Source of the DNA: Hyphomicrobiales bacterium
Lineage (GTDB): Bacteria; Pseudomonadota; Alphaproteobacteria; Rhizobiales; Rhizobiaceae
Direction: 5' to 3'
Length of the DNA: 64,000 nt
Assembly (NCBI GenBank): GCA_900466475.1
Contig: UBMI01000027.1
Location: forward strand, 1 to 64,000
The translations under genes and the position numbers were made by a program. This document shows positions 1 to 6,418 of the stretch, piece by piece; position 1 is the stretch's first letter; every line of letters begins with the position of its first letter. The notes under the pieces are model-generated. The model did no database searches and was not told where the DNA came from. It was given only the letters and a program-made list of their open reading frames with translations.

Positions 1-40
1 AGGGGTTGGGGAGGGGTCTTTCGAATCCGAACCTCGAACC

Positions 41-76
41 CCGCAAACAAAAACGGCGCCCCTTGCGGAGCGCCGT
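41..76 (-). terminator. Intrinsic terminator of the cold-shock gene
   Basis: A perfect 7-bp inverted repeat (ACGGCGC at 53-59, GCGCCGT at 70-76) is followed on the minus strand by a T-rich run (TTTTGTTTG). It lies about 30 bp past the stop codon of the cold-shock gene. Confidence 0.8.
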
Positions 77-107
77 CGCCTGCCGAAGCAGAAAGACCTG
101 AATCAGA

Positions 108-320
108 TCAGAAGGCCTGGATGTTGACAGCCTTCGGGCCCTTGCCCATGCGATCCGGCTCGGTGTCGAAGGAAACCTGCTGGCCTTCGCGGAGCGACTG
201 GATGCCAGAAGCCTGGAGAGCGGAGATGTGGACGAAAACGTCCTTCGCGCCGCCTTCCGGCGTGATGAAACCAAAACCCTTGTCCTGGTTGAAGAATTTT
301 ACGGTGCCCTTGGTGGCCAT
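108..320 (-). CDS. cspA: CspA-family cold-shock protein
   Basis: This 70-residue protein is a single cold-shock domain, a small OB-fold that binds single-stranded RNA and DNA and melts RNA structure in the cytoplasm. The RNP1-like motif KGFGFI (residues 14-19) and RNP2-like DVFVHISAL (27-35) are both present. Length and the GTVKFFN start are typical of the family. The ATG at 320 is preferred over an upstream ATG at 341 because AAAAGGA lies 9 bases before it and the family starts there. The gene is monocistronic, with its own terminator and a long upstream gap that could hold a long 5' leader, as many cold-shock mRNAs have. The family is certain. Whether it is cold-induced cannot be told, because alphaproteobacteria carry several copies. 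Confidence 0.93.
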   Translation of the reverse strand: MATKGTVKFFNQDKGFGFITPEGGAKDVFVHISALQASGIQSLREGQQVSFDTEPDRMGKGPKAVNIQAF

Positions 321-468
321 GGGGGATAGTCCTTTTCCCATTGGTAGTTAGTTTATCCGCACCCCCGGCGGTGGGGAGGCGGACGGCTTTAGCTTTCGCG
401 TTTCGGCCTGGAAGCCGGACGCGAAGGGTCAGTCGAGACGTCACGTACGGGGAAAGAACATCTACGCA

Positions 469-485
469 CATGGGTGTCACCCATG
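469..485. promoter_or_regulatory. 17-bp perfect palindrome in the gap upstream of cspA
   Basis: CATGGGTGTCACCCATG is a perfect palindrome with 8-bp arms and a one-base centre. It lies about 150 bp upstream of the cold-shock start, in a gap (321-1001) where no convincing gene was found. It could be an operator, but no regulator is identified. The rest of the gap shows nothing recognisable apart from possible promoters. Confidence 0.3.
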
Positions 486-1001
486 CCGCCCAACCGGAAT
501 TGGCGCTCCAGCCGGACATTACCACTTCAGTCCAGTCACCGGCATGCGAAATGCCCGAGTGTCGCAGTTGGTGCCAGCATTTCGGGCAAAAAGCAAGCGG
601 TAATATTGTGGCATGTCTTTCGCGGTTGCGAGAATTGATGATGATTCAAATGGTTGGCAGAGTGTTAGTCTATGCTGACGGATCTGTATCATTGCGGGAC
701 GGGGGTCGCATTTGCAACCTGGGCGTGGTTCGATACTACTGCTGGCCGAGGTATGAGGCAGGTCGGCCATGGCTTTTTTAGGCGGCGGCCGCACCAACGT
801 GCGCAACGAGGGGAAGGCCGTGCCGTGGGATCGAGCCTTTCTGCCGGCCACACCAGAGGGAAAACTCGTCGCATTAACCTTTCATCTGTGGGAAAATCGG
901 CGCCGTTCCACAATTTCGTCCCGAGCTGCCGCAAATATGGCAGCGTGTTTCGGGGCTTGATGCGGCGTCTGCCAGCCGGTAGGTCTCGGAGGGACGAAGC
1001 A

Positions 1002-1646
1002 GTGAATGAAGGAAATGCCGGCGTGATCGATCCCTATGCCATGCTCGGACTGGAGCGCGACGCCAGTGGAGAGGCGATCAAGCTTGCCTGGCGCAAGGCC
1101 GCCAAGGGCGCGCATCCGGATGCCGGCGGCGATGTCGACAATTTCAACCGGCTGCAGATCGCCTATGAACTGCTGCAGGATCCCGTGCGCCGGCGTGTCT
1201 ATGACGATACCGGCTACGATCCGCAGCTAGCCGATCCCAGGGATCTCGAAGGCGTCTTGATGCTGGAATCGCTGGTCAACGAGGTGATCCTCGACGAGCG
1301 CGAACCCGGCAGCTTCGATCCCGTGGCCGCCATGCGCCGCAAACTCTCCGACGACATCGTCAAGAGCCGCTTCCACATCCTGGAGCTCGAACGCCACCGC
1401 GCCCGCGTGCGCAAACACATAGACCGCCTCGGACGCCGCCCGGAAACCGACGTGCTGGGCTCCATGCTGCGCGCCCGCAGCGAGGCCATCGCCGACGCCA
1501 TCCGCAAGACCGAAAAGCAGATCGAGACGATCGAGCACACCTATACGATGCTCGAGGGTTACTCGTATGAGGTGGAGGTTCTGGCGCCGCTGGAGGAGGT
1601 GACGGTGGAGGTGGTGGAGCCGCAGCGGGGGGAGGCTGCGGAGTAG
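1002..1646 (+). CDS. DnaJ-like J-domain protein
   Basis: The N-terminal ~65 residues form a J domain (PYAMLGLERDASGEAIKLAW, then the HPD tripeptide in GAHPDAGGD), the part that stimulates Hsp70 (DnaK) ATPase. After about residue 75 comes an acidic and then heptad-like helical region (residues ~95-185). There is no G/F-rich stretch or zinc-finger domain, so this is a class III (J-domain-only) co-chaperone-like protein and not DnaJ itself. The GTG at 1002 is chosen because GGAGG lies 9-10 bases upstream. A second GTG at 1023 is possible. The frame stays open back to 672, but that part has no J-domain similarity. Its client is unknown. Confidence 0.8.
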   Translation: MNEGNAGVIDPYAMLGLERDASGEAIKLAWRKAAKGAHPDAGGDVDNFNRLQIAYELLQDPVRRRVYDDTGYDPQLADPRDLEGVLMLESLVNEVILDEREPGSFDPVAAMRRKLSDDIVKSRFHILELERHRARVRKHIDRLGRRPETDVLGSMLRARSEAIADAIRKTEKQIETIEHTYTMLEGYSYEVEVLAPLEEVTVEVVEPQRGEAAE

Positions 1647-1701
1647 GGGCACGGTTTGCCCTTGTTTCTCCGCTCTCGATGAGTAACCGCAAACTGTGTG
1701 C

Positions 1702-1755
1702 GTGGCCCCCTCATCCGACCCTTCGGGCCACCTTCTCCCCACCGGGGAGAAGGGG
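1702..1755 (+). repeat. Rhizobial palindromic mosaic repeat, copy A
   Basis: A 54-bp element rich in nested palindromes (GGCCC..GGGCC, CTTCTCCCC..GGGGAGAAG). It recurs in inverse orientation at 1820-1873 and, diverged, inside uvrB at 15366-15418. It resembles the RIME-type intergenic elements of rhizobia, recalled from memory. It lies in the gap between the J-domain gene and the hydrolase gene. Confidence 0.75.
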
Positions 1756-1819
1756 CGTTGCTGCAACGTCTTGCCCACCACCAAACTACCTCATTTGATA
1801 GCAAATGGTGCCGCGGGTT

Positions 1820-1873
1820 CCCCTTCGCCCCAGCGGGGAGAAGGTGGCCCGAAGGGTCGGATGAGGGGGCCAC
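1820..1873 (-). repeat. Rhizobial palindromic mosaic repeat, copy B (inverted)
   Basis: Reverse complement of copy A at 1702-1755, with about three differences over 54 bp. The two copies, 64 bp apart, could fold into one long hairpin. The rest of the 1647-2014 gap shows no gene. Confidence 0.75.
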
Positions 1874-2014
1874 GCTGCATGGCGCTATCTCCCATCTGAT
1901 CTGAGGCCGGAGATCGGGCACTGCGCTTCTCTGCCGCACTGCCTTGACGGTGACTGCGGCGCATCCAAGTTTCCGCTGTGGGCTTAAGCCTGTCATCCGG
2001 AACGAGGTCATCCC

Positions 2015-2851
2015 GTGAAGTTCTGCCAGTTCCTCCTCTGTCTCACGGTCTCCCTTTTCATCCTTCCGCAGGCCCAAGCCGACGAACTCGTGCACTTCGA
2101 CAGTGCCGTCGTGAAGCCGAGCCCGTTTCTGGAGCGCAAGGCGAAAGAGCAGGGCGAGGTGCTGCCGGTACCGCAGACGACCCCATTGATCGGTTATCTC
2201 ACCCGCCCGCAAGGCGACGGGCCGTTTCCGGCTGTCGTGCTGATGCACGGATGCGGGGGCATCCATCCGCATGTGAGAGACGTCTGGCCGGAGCGGCTGG
2301 TCTCTTGGGGGTATGTCACGCTCGTGGTCGACAGTTTCACCACGCGTAACATCGAGAACAGCTGCAAGACCTATCTTCCCGATCGGGTGTTCGATGCTTA
2401 TGGGGCGCTGGACTTCCTGACGAAGAGCGGCTTCGTCGATGCCTCGCGCGTCGCGCTGATGGGCTTCTCGGCGGGTGGGATTGCGACGCTGGAGGCGACG
2501 AAGATCGAGGGGAACGAGCAGTTCATGGATGAGAAATTCAGGGCGGCGGTTGCCTATTATCCGGTCTGTGCGCCACATGAAAGCGATGCGACGGTGCCGA
2601 CGCTGATCCTGAATGGCGATCTCGATGACTGGAGCCCGGCGGAGCGTTGTCGGCAGCGGATCGCCAATCTCAGCGGCAAGGGGCCGCCGGTCGAATTGCA
2701 TATCTATCCCGGCGCGCGCCATGATTTCGATGATGAAGCCATGACCAAGCCGAAGACGGTTTTCGGGCATGTGGAGGAATATAATGCTGCCGCGGCGGAA
2801 CAGTCGATCGCCAGCGTTCAAGCCTTTCTGAAGGCATATGTCGGGAAATAG
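2015..2851 (+). CDS. Exported dienelactone hydrolase-family alpha/beta hydrolase
   Basis: A 278-residue alpha/beta-hydrolase. Residues 1-22 form a Sec signal peptide ending PQAQA, so the enzyme is probably periplasmic. The nucleophile elbow is GFSAGG (Ser152). The likely acid is Asp204 or Asp205 in NGDLDDW and the base His236 in GARHDF, giving a Ser-Asp-His triad. True dienelactone hydrolases use Cys, so a general esterase role is more likely. The oxyanion loop HGCGG (79-83) is clear. It stands alone between repeats and a convergent operon. The GC-rich inverted repeat GCCTGCTC/GAGCAGGC at 2853-2889 just after the stop may end transcription from both sides. The substrate is unknown. Confidence 0.8.
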   Translation: MKFCQFLLCLTVSLFILPQAQADELVHFDSAVVKPSPFLERKAKEQGEVLPVPQTTPLIGYLTRPQGDGPFPAVVLMHGCGGIHPHVRDVWPERLVSWGYVTLVVDSFTTRNIENSCKTYLPDRVFDAYGALDFLTKSGFVDASRVALMGFSAGGIATLEATKIEGNEQFMDEKFRAAVAYYPVCAPHESDATVPTLILNGDLDDWSPAERCRQRIANLSGKGPPVELHIYPGARHDFDDEAMTKPKTVFGHVEEYNAAAAEQSIASVQAFLKAYVGK

Positions 2852-2904
2852 CGCCTGCTCGGCGGCGATGACGAAGGCGAGGAGCAGGCCCGCATCGCCC
2901 GGCG

Positions 2905-3624
2905 CTACTGCGCGAGATAGCCGCCGTCGATGTTCAGTTCCGCCCCGGTGACATAGCTTGCCTCGTCGGAGGCGAGGAACAGGCAGCCATAGGCGATCTC
3001 GATCGGCTGGCCGCCGCGTTTCATCGGGGTCGTGTCGATCACGATCCTGTTCAGGTCCGGGTTCTGGGCGTCGGTCAGCGGCGTGTGGATGAAGCCGGGA
3101 TGGACGGAATTGACCCGGATTCCCTCGCCGGCATAGGTCATGGCGGCGTTCTTCGACATGTTGCGCACCGCGCCCTTGGCGGCATGATAGCTATGGGCGC
3201 CCGAGACCGCGGCGCTGCCCCAGATCGAGGAGATATTGACGATCGCGCCTGCCTGCTGCTTTCGCATGACGCGCACGGCCTCGCGCATGCCGAGGAAGAC
3301 GCCGGTCTGGTCGACGGCGATCATCTTCTGCCAGTCCTTCATTTCCAGCTTGTCCAGCGGCTCGTAGGCGATGATCCCGGCATTGTTGATCAGCACGTCG
3401 AGACGACCGTGCTTGCGCACGATGGCGGCGACGGCCGATGCCCATTGTTCCTCGCGGGTCTCATCGAGCATGATCGTCTCGACATCGCCGGCATAGGGTT
3501 TTGCCGACGGCTTGATATCGGCGGCGATCACGATGGCGCCTTCGCTGGCGAAGAGGCCGGCCACCGCATGGCCGATGCCGCCTGCCGCTCCCGTGATCAA
3601 CGCGACCTTGCCCTCAAGTCTCAT
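2905..3624 (-). CDS. Short-chain dehydrogenase/reductase (SDR)
   Basis: A 239-residue classical SDR, a cytoplasmic NAD(P)-dependent oxidoreductase. It has the cofactor motif TGAAGGIG (residues 11-18), the NNAG motif (80-83), catalytic Ser133, and YHAAK with Tyr146 and Lys150. The ending NIDGGYLAQ is typical. The ATG at 3624 has GGGAG seven bases upstream. The same frame stays open further upstream, but that part is a shadow of the neighbouring monooxygenase gene. It is the last gene of a three-gene minus-strand run (VOC, ABM, SDR), with 71 bp between genes. That suggests a small oxidative catabolic or detoxification pathway, opposite a divergent MFS transporter. The substrate is unknown. Confidence 0.88.
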   Translation of the reverse strand: MRLEGKVALITGAAGGIGHAVAGLFASEGAIVIAADIKPSAKPYAGDVETIMLDETREEQWASAVAAIVRKHGRLDVLINNAGIIAYEPLDKLEMKDWQKMIAVDQTGVFLGMREAVRVMRKQQAGAIVNISSIWGSAAVSGAHSYHAAKGAVRNMSKNAAMTYAGEGIRVNSVHPGFIHTPLTDAQNPDLNRIVIDTTPMKRGGQPIEIAYGCLFLASDEASYVTGAELNIDGGYLAQ

Positions 3625-3695
3625 GTCGCTACTCCCTGATCCGTTGAGGATTGCGTCACCGGTCGGTGACGCTGTTTCCTTGCCTGTGTTTTCCG

Positions 3696-4109
3696 CTATT
3701 TGCCTGCGGGTGCGAGCACTTCCATGCGCATCACCTTGACGCCGCCATCGGCGAGATCGGGCAGCTTGGCAAACCAGTCCTTCACGTAGGGCATGGCGTT
3801 GTGAGCCTCGAAATCGGCCTGATTGGCGAAGATCTCGTAGAAGATGAAATGGCCGGGGCTTTCCCGGTTTTCCTGCAGGAAGTAGACGAGATTGGCGGGA
3901 TCGCCCCGCACGAAGTCGATCAGGGGCAGGGTGACGGCGCGAAGCTCGGCCTCCTTGCCGGGCTTGGCGCGCACTTCGGCGACGATCGAATAGGCGCCGT
4001 CGGAGATTTTCGCGTAGCCTTCGCCCGGTCCGCCCTCGGCGGCGGCGAGGCCCGGAAAAAGGCCCGAAAGCAGGAGGGCCGAAATCTGCAGATAGGCAAG
4101 AGTTTTCAT
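3696..4109 (-). CDS. Exported antibiotic-biosynthesis-monooxygenase (ABM) domain protein
   Basis: A 137-residue protein with a Sec signal peptide (residues 1-~24, ending GLAAAEG) followed by one ABM dimeric alpha-beta barrel. Recognisable parts are YSIVAEVRAKPGKEAELR, the central NLVYFLQENRESPGHFIFYEIFANQADFEAH pattern and the closing PDLADGGVKVMRMEV. Family members such as YgiN and HmoB act as cofactor-free monooxygenases or haem-degrading proteins. The ATG at 4109 is chosen because AAGGAG lies seven bases upstream and it starts the signal peptide. It sits mid-operon between a Tat-exported VOC protein and an SDR. Secretion of an ABM protein is unusual and suggests that the pathway begins in the periplasm. 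Confidence 0.8.
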   Translation of the reverse strand: MKTLAYLQISALLLSGLFPGLAAAEGGPGEGYAKISDGAYSIVAEVRAKPGKEAELRAVTLPLIDFVRGDPANLVYFLQENRESPGHFIFYEIFANQADFEAHNAMPYVKDWFAKLPDLADGGVKVMRMEVLAPAGK

Positions 4110-4180
4110 GGCATGTCTCCTTGTCCCGCGAAAGCTCGCCAACGGAGCCGCGGTTGGGTGTCGGATCTTGCGTGATGGGC

Positions 4181-5035
4181 TTAGTTGGCGCTCGCGAGGC
4201 GCATATGGGCGTCATGCGCATCGGCGAAGCGCTTCTTCACCGGGCCGAGCGCTTTGACGAATTCCAGCTGTTCGCCTTCCGGGCCCTTGCAGTAGATCAG
4301 TTCCCAGCCATCGGAGGGGGCGACCGTCACCTTGTTGGTGTTGGTATCCTGGGGCGCCGCCTTGCGTTCTTCTTCCGTGGTGACGCGGATGATGCGGTTT
4401 GCGCGCACCTGCGTCATGCCGCGCCGGGCGGATTCCGCTTCGAGATCGGTGATGAACTGGTTGAAGTCGACATCGTCACGCACATAGAAGCAGATATGCA
4501 TCATGCGCGGGAAGGCCGGGCTCATGTGCTCCACCGGCTCGGCAAAGGCTTTCGGGCCGCCCATCGGCTGGTCGGCATCGCGATATTGCAGGAGTTCGAT
4601 CACCACATTGTCGAACTGGATGAAGCGCACGTCGAGGCGTTGGGCGCCGCCGCGCAGATCGGGTACGCCGATGGTGCGCGGATTGACGCCGAGCGCATTG
4701 GCGATGATCTCCTGGTCGGCCAGCAGCGTGTTCTGCACCGCATCACCCTCGAAATCGCCGTGCCGGAAGACTTCCGTGCCGCCGAGAACGGCGGTGTAGA
4801 ATTCATAGGCGCGCTCCATGTTCTGCACGGTGAGGCCGAAATGCTGGACGCCTTGCAGGCGGGCGCCGAGCGAACCGGGGTCGCGGGCGGCTGCCGGCGC
4901 CCGCTGCGCCGAGACCTTGGTGCTGACCGAAAGGGCTGCGGCCATGCCGCCGATCGCAACGCCGCCGGCGGCGCGCAGTATGGTGCGGCGATCCGGGTTT
5001 TCGGGCTGGGTTTGGCTCATCTGCTCGTGTGACAT
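4181..5035 (-). CDS. Tat-exported glyoxalase/VOC-family protein
   Basis: A 284-residue protein with an N-terminal twin-arginine signal (DRRTILRAAGG, then a hydrophobic alanine-rich stretch to about residue 45). The VOC fold starts at LQGVQHFGLTVQNMERAYEFYTAVLGG, and the half-sites carry likely metal ligands in HFGLTV, MHICFYV and GEQLEFV. VOC enzymes are metal-dependent isomerases, dioxygenases or lyases. Tat export fits a protein that folds around its metal before export. The start has GAGGAG six bases upstream. It is the first gene of the VOC-ABM-SDR operon and is divergent from an MFS transporter with 177 bp between them, which probably holds both promoters. The reaction is unknown. Confidence 0.82.
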   Translation of the reverse strand: MSHEQMSQTQPENPDRRTILRAAGGVAIGGMAAALSVSTKVSAQRAPAAARDPGSLGARLQGVQHFGLTVQNMERAYEFYTAVLGGTEVFRHGDFEGDAVQNTLLADQEIIANALGVNPRTIGVPDLRGGAQRLDVRFIQFDNVVIELLQYRDADQPMGGPKAFAEPVEHMSPAFPRMMHICFYVRDDVDFNQFITDLEAESARRGMTQVRANRIIRVTTEEERKAAPQDTNTNKVTVAPSDGWELIYCKGPEGEQLEFVKALGPVKKRFADAHDAHMRLASAN

Positions 5036-5212
5036 GCTTTTCTCCTCGGGATAGCGGATGGTTTTGCTGTTCGGGCAATTGATCGAATTCTAGATCGGCG
5101 GCGCTTGCGGCCGGGGTGAAGATCGGGGAAATTCGGTGAAGGCGCATGGGCCGTTTCACCTTTTACGGGAGGAAACCGGCCGCTGGGGGGCTGGCGCCCG
5201 GAGGGGGATGAC

Positions 5213-6418
5213 ATGGAGAGAAGGACAGCGTGGCTCGGGCCGGCGGCGATCGTGGTCGGCTCGGGGCTCGGCATGTATTTCAGTATCGGTATCGTGCTGA
5301 TCTACGGTTTCAGCGTCTTCATCCTGCCGATTGTCGAAGATACCGGCTGGGACCGGACGGCGGTCGCTGCCGTCGTGGCGCCGATCGCCATCGTCAACGG
5401 GCTGATGTCGCCCGTCGTCGGCGCGCTGACAGATCGGTTCGGACCGCGCCGGGTGCTGATCGCATCCTCGATCCTGATGGCCCTCGGGCTGGCTGCCGTC
5501 GGCATCACGTCACACAGCCTGCAAGCCTTCGTCGCCGCCGTCACCATCGCGAGCCTGCTCGGTGCTGCGCAGACCGGCGTGCCCTATACCTATGTAATCG
5601 TCGGCTGGTTCAGCGCACGGCGCGGCCTTGCGCTCGGCATCATGCTCTCGTTCGTCGGGCTCGGCATCGCCACGGTCCCGCCGGCACTTGCCTTCATCAT
5701 TTCGCTCTGGGGCTGGCGGTTCGCCTTCGTGGCGGCCGGCATCGCGGCCATGGCGATCACGCTACCCGTCGCCTTCTTCGTCATCCGCGATCCGCCGGCG
5801 GCAAGCAAGGCTGCGCGCAGCGAGGGGCATGACGTGCCGCAGGCGCTGAGGACATCGAGTTTCTGGCTGATGCTGGCCGCCTTCTTCCTCAATTATTTCG
5901 CGGCTGCCGCGGGTTCGATCTCGCTGCCGGTGCAGCTCGCCGATCGTGGTGCTGCGCCGGCGCAAGCGGCCTTCGTGATGAGCATGGTGGGGCTCTCCTT
6001 CATCGTCATGCGCCTCGGCTTCGGGGCGCTGCTCGACAGGTTTCCACCGGTGCCGCTGACGGCGCTCGCCTTTCTCGCACCCGTTGTCGGCCATCTGATC
6101 CTTCTGAATTCGGAGGGGCAGGCGGCGGCCTATGTCAGTGCCGTGTTCTTCGGCCTCGCCACCGGGGCGGAGGGCGATGCGATCGGTTTCCTGCTGGCGC
6201 GGCGGTTCGGCATGCGCAGCTTCGGCAAGCTTTTCGGCATCAACTACATGGCGCTGACAATGGGGGCCGGCCTCGGCCCGGCCATGCTGCATTTCCTGGC
6301 CGATGGAGGAACGCGCTACGACGAGGCGCTGACGGTTTTTGCCTGCATCGGGGCGATTGCGCCGCTTCTGCTGATGCTCGATCGCGGCATACGATCACCC
6401 GAGCGCGTCGGGGCGTGA
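5213..6418 (+). CDS. MFS transporter
   Basis: A 401-residue inner-membrane protein with about 12 predicted hydrophobic segments. The MFS loop 2-3 signature is visible as GALTDRFGPRRVLIASS (residues ~67-83), and a related GALLDRFPPVPL repeat opens the second half. The pattern fits the monocarboxylate/oxalate-formate-like branch of MFS. GGAGG lies upstream of the ATG. It diverges from the VOC-ABM-SDR operon and may carry that pathway's substrate. Its last 24 bp overlap the 3' end of the convergent regulator gene. Substrate and direction cannot be read from sequence. Confidence 0.87.
   Translation: MERRTAWLGPAAIVVGSGLGMYFSIGIVLIYGFSVFILPIVEDTGWDRTAVAAVVAPIAIVNGLMSPVVGALTDRFGPRRVLIASSILMALGLAAVGITSHSLQAFVAAVTIASLLGAAQTGVPYTYVIVGWFSARRGLALGIMLSFVGLGIATVPPALAFIISLWGWRFAFVAAGIAAMAITLPVAFFVIRDPPAASKAARSEGHDVPQALRTSSFWLMLAAFFLNYFAAAAGSISLPVQLADRGAAPAQAAFVMSMVGLSFIVMRLGFGALLDRFPPVPLTALAFLAPVVGHLILLNSEGQAAAYVSAVFFGLATGAEGDAIGFLLARRFGMRSFGKLFGINYMALTMGAGLGPAMLHFLADGGTRYDEALTVFACIGAIAPLLLMLDRGIRSPERVGA

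Noticed and set aside
20..40. TTCGAATCC near the left edge, like a tRNA T-loop
   Set aside because: No acceptor or anticodon stems could be found around it within the window.
672..1001. Upstream extension of the J-domain gene frame
   Set aside because: No similarity to J-domain proteins, rare-looking composition, and a GTG with a good ribosome site at 1002 fits better.
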